Source: Halisarca cf. caerulea
Taxonomy: Eukaryota; Porifera; Demospongiae; Chondrillida; Halisarcidae
Length of the DNA: 64,000 bases
Assembly: GCA_963170055.1 (NCBI GenBank)
Contig: CAUJGJ010000397.1
Location: 12,145,301 to 12,209,300 of the forward strand
Direction: 5' to 3'
Shown here one piece after another: positions 1 through 15,070 of this stretch. Position 1 is the stretch's first letter. The number at the start of each line of letters is the position of its first letter. The translations under genes and the position numbers were made by a program. The notes below the pieces were generated by a model, which saw only the letters and a program-made list of their open reading frames with translations, did not search any database and was not told where the DNA came from.

Positions 1-867
1 TTCCAGTGGTACATAATCTTCGTGAATGTTCCTTTGTACTGTTCGGATAGAAGGCAGGGCCTCAGGCATGTTCTGCTGTAGGAACTCATAAGCCAGTGGT
101 CCAGCATATATGAACAGTGCTGTTGCAAACTTCTTTAGTATGAGTGGGTGCCTTCTCCCTGTACCTGCTTTGTCTGCATTAGCTTCTGCATTCAAGATTA
201 CTTGCCTTAACATTGGTGTTAACTGGTCAAGAGATCACCTTTGCTTATGGGTATAAGAGCTAGTTGCTGCAGATTGCTGCAGCAAGTAAGATAGGGTTTC
301 ATTCTTCTTCATCAGTTTCTCTATACTATTTAGATATTGGAAAAAATCTGTATTCTTTGTCTGTGCTGGATCAGAGCTTGCCTTTTGCAAATGCCTGGTG
401 ACCCGATAGCTGCGTGACCACTCCATAAGTTTGCCTTCCCCTTTCGCACAGATAAAAGAGGAAGGCTTAAGAAAATCCTGATTATCATTTTGGGTACGGG
501 AGGCTGAGACTTCCCCAGGTGTACTGAAACGATCAGTGAAGGTAGATGAGCTACTCTGCAGTCCAGTAAGGGAGGCAAAGACTCCCCCGGGAGTACTGAA
601 ACAATCGGTGGAGGTAGATGAGCTACTCTGCAGTCCAGTAAGGGAGGCAAAGACTCCCCCGGGAGTACTGAAACAATCGGTGGAGGTAGATGAGCTACTC
701 TGCAGTCCAGTAAGGGAGGCCGCAACTCCCCCAGGAGTACTGAAACGATCAGTGGAGGTAGATGAGCTACTTTGCAGTCCAGTAAGGGAGGCTGCAACTC
801 CCCCAGGAGTACTGAAATGATCAGTGGAGGTAGATGAGCTACTTTGCAGTCCAGTAAGGGAGGCCAA
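1..867 (-). pseudogene. Transposase-like protein fragment with 24-residue repeats
   Basis: Reading down the minus strand from 867, the frame encodes four to five copies of a 24-residue Ser/Thr-rich unit (ASLTGLQSSSSTSTD...FSTPGGV), then a non-repetitive stretch with EKLMKKNETLSYLLQQ. A TGA at 237-235 interrupts it. The same frame then runs open to the window edge with ALFIYAGPLAYEFLQ and LPSIRTVQRN. That last part resembles the helical segment of THAP/P-element/Kolobok-type transposases, which often read 'AYxxL...LPSxRTL'. The gene is cut by the window edge, and one in-frame stop suggests decay, although readthrough or an unseen intron is possible. The family call is inference; the open frame, repeats and stop are direct observations. 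Confidence 0.45.
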
Positions 868-1003
868 GACTCCTCCGGGAGTACTGAAACAATTGGTGGA
901 GGTAGATGAGCTACTTTGCAGTCCAGTAAGGGAGTCCGCAACTCCCCAAGAAGTACTGAAATGATCAGTGGAGGTAGATGAGCTACTTTGTAGTCCAGTT
1001 TTT
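505..1003. repeat. 72-bp minisatellite, seven copies
   Basis: The marker GGTAGATGAGCTAC recurs at 541, 613, 685, 757, 829, 901 and 973, an exact 72-bp period. Because 72 is divisible by 3, the array is a coding repeat of 24 residues on the minus strand. Units differ by a few substitutions. The last unit breaks off at about 1000, where the R2-like LINE begins. Confidence 0.9.
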
Positions 1004-1080
1004 GGATTATAAGAAGACTCAAGAGAAACCTGTTAGGTGACCGTAATCCCAGGTGCGCACAGGAGGATACGAACGCTGGC

Positions 1081-2868
1081 TTGCCGAGCAATTTCACATC
1101 CTTGTGCACCTCGCCTGTAGGGTGTCCCTTGATAAGGGACGTACAGGTGGTGCTGACCCCGTTGAAGCTGTCCAATTTATGGGGTAGAGAGAGTCATGGA
1201 ACGCGGACTAGGAAGAGTAAGATTACCTGGACTAGTGCAAAAGATCAACATCTGATGGAGTTGTACCGGCTTAGCTCAGCTGATCTGTCACTGGGTGTGG
1301 CCAAGAAGCTCCTTCAGAATTGGAGGTCACACTATCCAGAGTACCCAACCACAGCAAATGCATTGATGAAGAGAGTCAGAACTCTGAAGAAGCATGAGAC
1401 AGCGCAAGTGCCTATGGCTGGTTCTGTAGCTGTGACCGAGGGGGAAGAGAGTTCTCTCCCCACCATCTCTGTGCCTGGGGACATAGAGAGGGATGGCCCG
1501 AACATCACCTCCTCGGATGTAAGTGATACTGGGATGCCTAGGGAGGACCCTGGTCCTGCCGAAGGTAGACCTGTAGACACTCAGGGCGAATCAGAAGAGG
1601 ATGTACTTGATTCTGATCCTGGACTGAGAGAGTTAGTAGAGAAGGTAGATCGGATCTACTGCCAGCTGCTGAGGCAGGGTGGAAACCTGAGAGGGAGAAG
1701 AAGCACGAAATGGAGAGGGGTACGTGTGGATGCTGATAGACATGCAGCGATCGACCAGTGGATGAAGGGGGTAAAACCCACGACTCCGCTGGAAGTGAAC
1801 TGTATGGTCTATGCGGCGGCTGTGTCCTTGTGGCCCCCTAAGCCTCCTGAGTCGAAGCTTGAGGAACGGAGGAGAGGAGAGAAGGGCCTCAAGTTTCAGC
1901 GGCTCATCAGCTGGCTAGATGTTGAGATCAAGAGGCAAAGAAGTAAGGTGGCAGCCACCCCGCGGCAAAGGTGGATCAGGCGGAAACTCTGCAGAGAGTT
2001 TCACACTCTTGACCTTTTGAGGCTCCTTGGGAAACGTGAGGAGACACTGGGGAAACTCAGAGTATGGAAGACCCAAGAAAAGCGCAAGAGGGAGCGACAT
2101 GAGTTTAAGCAGGTGAATGATCTCTGGACCGCCCAGAGGAAGTTCCCTCTGAACCGCTCTGACCATCTGCCTCAGCACGCACCTTCCAAGGGACGTGTTG
2201 AGGAGTTCTGGACTGACATCCTTGAGAGAGAAGGCCACATTGATGAGAGAGATGCGGAAGTTCAGGATTGGAAGAGGACAGGGCAATCCTCAGTAGGAGA
2301 CTTGCAACCGGATAGCAAGCTATGCCTGGACTTGGCACGATTTCGGAAAATCGTCAAGAAAGCCAAGCCATGGACAGCCCCTGGTCCAGATGGCATAGTG
2401 AACTTCTGGTGGAAAGTGTTTCCTGAAGCCACTCGGTCCCTGTGAAAGGTGACAGAGCAGCTTTTGAATGCAGAAACGCCTTTCCCGGATTGGTTGGTGA
2501 CGGGCAGAACTGTCCTGATCCCCAAGAGGAAAGGAGAGGAAGAGGACCCTGGGAATTACAGGCCCATAGCCTGTCTTAACACCCAGTACAAGTTTGCCAC
2601 TGCGGTGCTGGCTGACAGCCTTGCGGCTCACGTAGAAGCCACTGGAATCCTCCCTGTTGAGCAACGCACTCTCAGGAAAGGGGCCAGGGGTTGCGTGGAC
2701 TGTCTGGCCGTGGACAAGATGGTGATCACGGACGCCAAGTATAAGGGGTCTCGGACTCTGAGCGTGGGCTGGATCGATTTCGAGAAGGCCTACGACAGAG
2801 TTCCCCACAAGTGGGTTAACTCGGTGCTGATTACCGTCTCAGCACCCGGGTGGGTGAAAGCCTGTGTC
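1081..2868 (+). pseudogene. R2-like LINE protein, N-terminal half (Myb-like, RT fingers)
   Basis: The frame opens at or before 1081. Residues around ITWTSAKDQHLMELYRLS and NWRSHYPEYPTTANALMKR look like a Myb/SANT-type DNA-binding domain, as in R2-clade proteins. The reverse transcriptase begins with WTAPGPDGI (about 2371), then LIPKRKGEE..NYRPIAC, and the first catalytic block WIDFEKAYDRVPHKW. A TGA at 2443-2445 stops the frame; copy 2 has TGT (Cys) at that position, so this is a point mutation. The frame continues downstream until the IS3EU-type insertion at 2869. Compared with other R2-like proteins, the segment between the first catalytic Asp and the GDSLSP block is short in both copies, suggesting an older deletion. 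Confidence 0.75.
2863..2868. repeat. Target-site duplication, left copy (TGTGTC)
   Basis: TGTGTC lies immediately before the TATGG end of the giant element. AGTGTC (18785-18790) follows its right end, matching at five of six positions. In LINE copy 2 the corresponding uninterrupted sequence has the same length once a single 6-bp copy is counted, which fixes the duplication at 6 bp. Confidence 0.8.
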
Positions 2869-2978
2869 TATGGTGGCCCAGAAGGACAACGGGCCGATGC
2901 ACGGACCGACGCACGGAACGATGAACGGAACGATGAACAGAACGAAGAACGGAACGGTGCACGGACCGATGACTCGTT
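2869..2978 (+). repeat. Left terminal inverted repeat plus 12-bp subterminal array
   Basis: The 17-bp terminal repeat is followed from about 2891 by seven degenerate 12-bp units of the type CGATGCACGGAC. Variants read CGATGAACGGAA and CGGTGCACGGAC. The mirror-image array is found at the right end. Subterminal arrays of this kind commonly bind transposase; that role is inferred here. Confidence 0.8.
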
Positions 2979-3119
2979 AGCCCTACATTATACCAATTCG
3001 GCAATCCCGATTATCTACGCGATGGTACTCGACGATCGGTCGGTACGCTATGCAAATCAGTACTCAAACAGCAAAATAGCAACCGAAATAAAAGCTGTAG
3101 ACTGGCAGCTGACTTAATA

Positions 3120-4450
3120 TGCCTAATAAGAGCTTTACAGCTTGCAGATGATACATACCACAATTATATCACAATTATACTGTATGTGACACAAAGATGG
3201 CTGACTATTGAGACCCGAATTAAAGATGACGGACGATATCGAACAAATCATAAAAGGCAAGCGTTATTATTATTACTAGGGGAGAAGGTTGCAGCTAGTA
3301 GATTTGAGGCACGTTGCAGCGGATTTGCCAGTCGTACTGATTTTTCATCAGTCTATCATATACGGTAAACCTACTGCCAATCATATTTGCGTTAAACCAA
3401 ATTGTATTATTGTTATTATAATGCAGCTGTAGACTGATCATTAGTTTATTATAGGTATTAAATGTTTTGAAATTGTGTTTTCAATCACATTGTGTTTATT
3501 GTTGTTGCTGTCAGTGGTGTCGTAAGTTTTGTGCATGCAGTGATCATAGTTGATGTGTTCATTGTTATCTGGCACACTTGTTACTTGACAATGTTCTTGT
3601 TAATTTAAGTCTTAGACTAATTTAAAGTCCACATTTTCATTTGTTTTAAATTTGTTCATCATCATCATCATCATCATATTTAATTTTATTGTTATTTAAT
3701 TGCCACATCAGCCATGAATGTACAGTGTCACAGAGACTTAGTTAGATACTTGGGACTCATGTCTGCCCTCATTTAAAAGTGTCAGTATAAACTCTGGTAA
3801 TGTTTTCTGGCTCTTTTTGTATTTATAACTAATTTTTAAAAAGCATATATATTTTATTATTTTTTAACTGTATATTTTTCATGAAGAGTACCATGTGGCC
3901 AAAGAGCTGCAAATATCAACTGTATAATAATTATGATCATTGCATCATGCATAATTCCTTTCTATATAGAAGCAGAGCTGAGTTGCACCATGCACAATTT
4001 ATTGTTTGAACTTACTGGGTCAAAATGAAGATTATTGTCATGGTATTTCAAAACATTTCTTTGTAAAAGGATGAGGTCAGAACCCAATGCACTCCTCCCC
4101 CTAAATTAATCCACCCCATGCAGGCCAGGTTAGACGGTCTTGAGAGTATTAAGAGACATTTTGGGGCGCCATTGTTGTGAAATCGTTTGAAAGTTTTAAA
4201 TTTGTGTATTCCTTTGGAATGAGATAGCCTAGGGCTCCCAAGTGCTGGTCCACTTTGATGAAGATTCCCAATTATGGCAACAAACATTGTACAGACATTC
4301 CACAGATGTCCTGTAAATGGACATTTTTATCATGAATTATAGAATATGATGTATTATAATGTAAATCATAATACATGCATGGTCACATTATGATAGTGTT
4401 TTATATATTGATACTGGTTATTATCTTGCATCACATGCAAATGTTATAGA
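3120..4450. other. Non-coding left part of the giant transposon
   Basis: AT-rich sequence with no ORF I can support. It contains a short (CAT)n run near 3658-3675. It probably holds the 5' untranslated region or first intron of the transposase gene. Short open frames here, such as 3186-3368 and a minus-strand one near 4048-4287, show no recognisable motif. Confidence 0.5.
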
Positions 4451-4456
4451 GAAGTG

Positions 4457-5763
4457 TTTCTTTTCTGGTTGCCCATATAAGACAATTTTGAAAAGACTGC
4501 AATTGTGTCATGGGATACAAAGAAGGTATACTAATTAAAATGTTATGATTTTATTCACACATTTTATTTTAAATTAATACTAATATTATAAGTCTTCATT
4601 GTACCAGTTAATTTCTGATTCCATTTTAAAGCTTATCATGGCTCAAGCTTTATCTGTGCAAGCTTGGGCTCGGCCGCAAAGGAAGTCGCGGAAATTCAGA
4701 CAAGTATCTGGCAGAACAGATAGTTTTGGTACAAAATCAATGACATGTTTATGTCATTATTTATTTAATTTAGTGAAAAGTATATCTGCATGTGTATGTT
4801 GCCCTGCAGCGTACTGTCACAAAGATATAATGTTTTCAGTTAATATAGTATTCATGGGTTGGATATATGGAGTTTATCATTCATGTACTGACATAAGTAT
4901 ACTATTATAATTACCATATTTATCACAATTATGTATTTACTGGCATACTATTGTATAATAATTATAGAGAAACTTTGTCTCTTCAAGAAGATTGCTTGGA
5001 TATCGCACTGTGTGGCATATATTAAAGACAAAATATCATTTTTGTGTCACAAGGTAATATACGGTTGCTAAGTTATATTGTATGTTAATCAAATTATTAA
5101 TAAAATCATCTGGTGATCCACAGTGACTGAGCATGCATGCATTTGAATTTATACACTAGGAATGAAATGATGAAAATCATGGCGAGAGTAGATCCTGATG
5201 GGACAAAGATGAGGGCTAGCAGAAGATTGAAGAGAAGAGTGTACGCCTGCCAGGTATTACATGGAATTGTGCAATATTGATTACATTTCAATTTACTAAT
5301 CATCTAACCAGCAGCTATGACTATCATATTACTTTAACAATAATATATTTACTCGCAAGGGACCTAATCATGTTTGGCATCTGGATGGATATGACAAGTT
5401 AAGCCCCTATGGTCTAGCAATACATGGATGCATTGATGGGTATGTATATGGCATTGCACTATTATATTAGACCACTTAGTCTATTAAAATGATTAGAGTT
5501 GTTATTATAATTTTATTTGTCATGCTGCATGGAAGTAACTCTCCTGGCTTGCAGTAATTTCATCCCCCCTCCCTTTGTTAGATTCTCTAGAAAACTCTTG
5601 TGGCTAAAACTTGAACCGTTCAATCACAGCCCATACGTTGTTCTTCATCACTACTTGGATGCCATAATGGAAGCTGGAGGTGAGATGTTAAGTATATACT
5701 TTTGCTTCATGCAGGGTACTGTGTTTTGCTCCTGAGCATGTGCTAATATTATTATATACGTAT

Positions 5764-5824
<61 letters not shown>

Positions 5825-6039
5825 GTATATACCGGGAAAAGTTTCGCGGAGTAAAACTTTCGCGAATTCTCAGATTTCACGATTTTCACGAAAAAACTTT
5901 CCCGAATCGCTGCATTTCATATATAGATGTATCGAACAGAGCTAACATTCGTAAAATAAAGTTTTGCGAATGTGCTGTTGACTGCGCGAAATTTGCAAAA
6001 CTTTTAAAATTATCTCCACAAAGCTTTCCAAGTATACGG

Positions 6040-6081
<42 letters not shown>

Positions 6082-8833
6082 TAAATATATATGTGTGCAA
6101 ATTCCTACATCCCGCATGTACAGTACATTATACAGTACATATGTGCTGTGGGATGTAGGAATTTGCATATATAGTGTGCACTCAGTCCAACTAAACTCTG
6201 TCTAGCCCTATACCCGTCTAGCCTCATGTATGTGTAGCCCTATGCTCGTCTAGCCCTATGCCTGTCTTGTTCTAGTCTGATGTGGCCAGACCGAATTCCT
6301 CCATTTGCATTTCCATTTCCTCCTGCTAATGGAGGACTTCGGTCTGGCCACGTCAGACTAGTCTTGTTCTTTGCCCACCTAGCCCTGTACCGGTTTTGCA
6401 ACTTACCCTTGTTCCAAGTGTTTTTGGAGAATCCTTTTTTTGATAATGGCTTTGCACGATCCTGCGTCAATCCTACATCCTTTTACCATTTTTAATGGTT
6501 TTTATACACCCTTGTTCGTACGGTTTCTCCTTTTATAGCGAAATGGTTGCTTGAATAGTTTTCCACTGCAGTTGAGAAGGAACACGATCAAATCTTGTAA
6601 GATGAAGAAACTAGAAATCTATGCAGTTACCTGACTAATATCAATGTACCCATCTAGAAACAAATGCTAGAACAAAAACAGCACAGCAGTCGACGATCAT
6701 CGAAGTACAGACTTTTGTACGTACGCGTATGTCTAGTCTTGCATAGCCATTTTGCTGATCCAAAAATGGCTGATCCGGCGAATGTATGGGATTTGCCTAT
6801 TAATTTTTTTCTTGCTTTAGAAGTGTAGGTGTTGCTTCAAAACCTACAAAAGGCACTTCGCGATAACAATCAGAGCTGCACTGGCAAAAAATGAGACCGC
6901 TGGACCCTTCGTGGTGACCTGTAGCTTATTTCGAAAAAACGACGAAAAAGAATAATAAGAAGATGAAAAAGAAGAAGAATAACAATAATCTTAAAATGGT
7001 ACTGGTGTTGCGTAGTGCTACATTTTCGTCTAAAATTTCGAAGTTCTTCAAAGAAATTGGCCTATTTGCACTAATGTATGGTGGCCATGTTTTTCCGTGT
7101 CAATCCTACATATGGAGTACTACCATGGAGTACTACCGTACTCCATAATAAGTCAGGGACAAACAATCATGCAGGCTATATATAATAGTATTTTAATTTC
7201 CATGATAATTTACTTTCAAATTTGGATGTTCTTTGAGTACTATCATTGTTATGGCATAGTTGCATGCATTAATTAACAAAATATTGTCAATGATGGTACT
7301 AGGGTCGGATATAGTATTGATGCACACATGACCTTCCAAGTATTTACATTTTCCTGCACAACATATGTCAGGTTGTCCCAGAGTGTGCAGAGCTGATTAT
7401 GGCACTGAAAATGGAATGGTTGCAACAGCTCAAATTGCATTCAGAATGGACCGTGGGCTTGATGCAAGAGAAGCCTTTTTGTATGGTCCATCTACAAGAA
7501 ACACAGTGGGTAGCAATAGTAATACATGAGCTACTTCATGCAGACTGTTATATATTATTAATACTATTTGAATGTTACATTGTAATAAATGTGATTGATA
7601 TTTGTTACATGGAATTTGTATCCTTACATGCATGTCTGTAAACCACCATCATATCACAGAATATGCATGATAATGTATATTATATTCCCTGAGTCAGTCT
7701 TATCCTAAATTGTAGCTTAACATTACATGCATTTCGACAATTGAAAGCTGCATTGTCTATACTCAACAAATTAAGTAATTTGGTATAATTACTATAATTA
7801 TATCCCTTATTCATAATTATAGCGCATTGAGGCATGGTGGTCAGTCCTCAAAAGGTTTAAGACTGCATGGTGGATTGAAACATGCAAGGTTGGTTTATAC
7901 TACCTAAACACCATGCAATTTGATTATATTATTCTATTGATGCAGTGACAAAAAATTATTATACAATAATGAACATTTCTAAATATAGGCCCTTTTGGAT
8001 TCTGGAGATTTTAATCCTGAAAGCAATGTTCACAGGTAACAGATTCAGAGTTGTATGTATACAATGTTTTAATAGTTGTGAATCTGTTTCACGATCCCGT
8101 TAAATTTGTGTAGTTATGAGGAAAAATAATCATTAAATTTTAATGACTTAGAATCTACATGCAGTAAATAATAAAAAATGTACAATCTAGTAAGTACATG
8201 ACATTGCGTAACAATTACATGCAAATAGATACACGTCAGGTAAATTTTGCATAATTATTATTACACTGACATTTCTTTCATTTTCTTCTGGGGCTAGAAT
8301 GTGCATTCTTCATGCACTGCAGATACTGCCTAGCATATGCATTTGTACCTGTACTTGAAAGAGAACTCAATGAATTTAGGGACTCATGGAATTCACATAC
8401 TATTAGAAAAAATAGGAATTCCAATGGTCCTGCCGGGAAGCCAGAAGATCTTTATGACATGCCTGCAATGTATGGTAGGTTCAAATTCATGCATGTGCGT
8501 ATATACACAGAATGTGACAGTATCTCATTAATATACGTGTACATAGTTAGTACTATTATAATAATATGAAATGATTCATATTATATTAATTTTATGTAAT
8601 AAGGTAAAAGAGATCAGATTCAAGTGGTGGATGTAGAGCTTTGGAAGCATTTCTATTACAAAATAGAAAGTCAAGGAAATTCTGGATCTCAAAGGAAGAA
8701 ATTTTTCCCTCAATCCTTTAAGGCCCAAGCAGATGCTTTCACATCCTGCATATTTGGAATTAGTAGGAATGATTTTACATCCACGAACATAGTACAGTTT
8801 TACAAGTGTCTTGTGGATTACTTTCAATTATAG
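4457..8833 (+). CDS. IS3EU-type DDE transposase, about 11 exons
   Basis: Well-supported exons are 4991-5053, 5160-5253, 5360-5439, 5582-5679, 7372-7505, 7823-7888, 7989-8035, 8323-8474 and 8604-8833. All have GT-AG borders and compatible phases. N-terminal exons near 4457-4525 (PYKTILKRLQLCHGIQ) and 4663-4712 (LGLGRKG) are tentative. The spliced protein reads GYRTVWHIL, RVDPDGTKMRASRRLKRRVY, GPNHVWHLDGYDKLSPYG, CIDGFSRKLLWL, CRADYGTENGMV, RIEAWWSVLKRF and AYAFVPVLERELNEFRDSWN, ending ...CLVDYFQL. This is an integrase-core fold. The catalytic triad is D in WHLDGYD, D in RADYGTEN and E in RIEAWW, with about 38 residues between the last two. No lesion is visible in the supported exons. It is the likely mobilising enzyme of the 2869-18784 element. 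Confidence 0.8.
5779..5822. repeat. (TA)n microsatellite
   Basis: An uninterrupted TA dinucleotide tract lies in the intron between transposase exons ending at 5679 and starting at 7372. A second short tract is at about 6043-6074. Confidence 0.95.
6093..7149 (+). mobile_element. Hairpin-ended non-autonomous element (copy alpha)
   Basis: About 1 kb, lying in a transposase intron. One end is a hairpin with arms GCAAATTCCTACATCCC near 6098 and its complement near 6155. It then has TCTAGCCCTATGC-type repeats and a core. The other end is a palindrome built on GGAGTACGGTAGTACTCC. The same sequence occurs inverted at 33410-34698, and partial copies lie at about 44973-45122 and 50744-50850. It carries no transposase, so it must be mobilised in trans. 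I cannot assign its superfamily. Confidence 0.75.
6273..6360. mobile_element. 88-bp palindromic MITE with 9-bp duplication
   Basis: The ends are TAGTCTGATGTGGCCAGACC and its near-perfect complement, and most of the element can fold on itself. It is flanked by GTCTTGTTC at 6264-6272 and 6361-6369. The related copy at 33410-34698 lacks it and has GTCTTGCCC at this site. A 9-bp duplication is typical of Mutator-like elements. Confidence 0.85.
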
Positions 8834-9538
8834 TAAACTGCATGCATTTATATTAATTTGCCTAATTAATTCTATATATCATTATAATATATAGACACAG
8901 TTAGTTGCATCAAAACATTCATTCAATGTATAAACTATAATTTCTATATTTTAAACACAGATGATATATATATATATATATAAGGTATATGTCAGCATTT
9001 GGATTCCCTGCATTAATTGTGAGTGATCGCATAGTTACCAAATAATGATACATTACTCATAATTATTTAAATATAATAAGACATTAGAAGTTCAATTAGT
9101 TTGGTTGCATTATACACTTAACATAATATTACATGATTCATTGATAATATGAAAACATTAAATTATATGATTAAAGGCAGTAATTATAATTGTAATAAAA
9201 TAATTTTAAAAGCAATACAATGAAAACACAACAAAGTGATAATTTAAAATATTAATGAAAATAAAACAAATCTCTGAAAGTAAGGCCTGATGTACATAGT
9301 CGAAGTCATCATCATCATATTATGTCATTGATATAATGTGAATCAAAGCATAAACCTAAATCAGGCAGTATAATTGACAATGGAATAAATAAAGCAATGT
9401 AAGGATAACACAACAGTGATCAAATTGAAAGAAATCTCAGAAAAAGTAAAGCTCCCATATATAGTCAATGCATGAAACAACATATTGTCAATAAGGTATA
9501 CTGTTTCAGTTTGACTCATTGATGAGCTAGGATGATAC
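8834..9538. other. Convergent intergenic region inside the giant transposon
   Basis: AT-rich, non-coding sequence between the stop of the + strand transposase and the stop of the - strand kinase gene, which converge here. It contains a short (TA)n at about 8963-8982 and repeated ATCATCATCAT. No gene is seen. Confidence 0.6.
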
Positions 9539-15011
<5,473 letters not shown>

Positions 15012-15070
15012 CGGCCATTTGCCGACTCAAAACGCGGGTGGCCGAATCAAAGCACGTGGCACAGGACTAA
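15012..15070. promoter_or_regulatory. 59-bp divergent intergenic region
   Basis: Only 59 bases separate the kinase start codon (minus, 15011) from the hAT-type start codon (plus, 15071). It is GC- and CpG-richer than its surroundings and contains repeated CGGCCA. The arrangement implies a shared bidirectional promoter, or start sites inside the coding exons. It leaves no room for terminal repeats of a separately inserted hAT element on this side. Confidence 0.5.

Noticed and set aside
505..1003. CRISPR-like array of regular repeats
   Set aside because: Units are contiguous 72-bp tandem repeats without unique spacers, in a eukaryotic setting. The same applies to 57075-57590 and 58450-59600.
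1332..1580. Minus-strand open frames opposite the R2-like LINE (also 1915-2808)
   Set aside because: They are shadows of the recognised plus-strand reverse transcriptase and have no domains.
5360..8035. Integrase-core motifs as evidence of a retrovirus or LTR retrotransposon
   Set aside because: There are no LTRs, gag, protease or reverse transcriptase nearby; the exons are spliced and the element has short inverted ends with a 6-bp duplication. A DNA transposon fits better.
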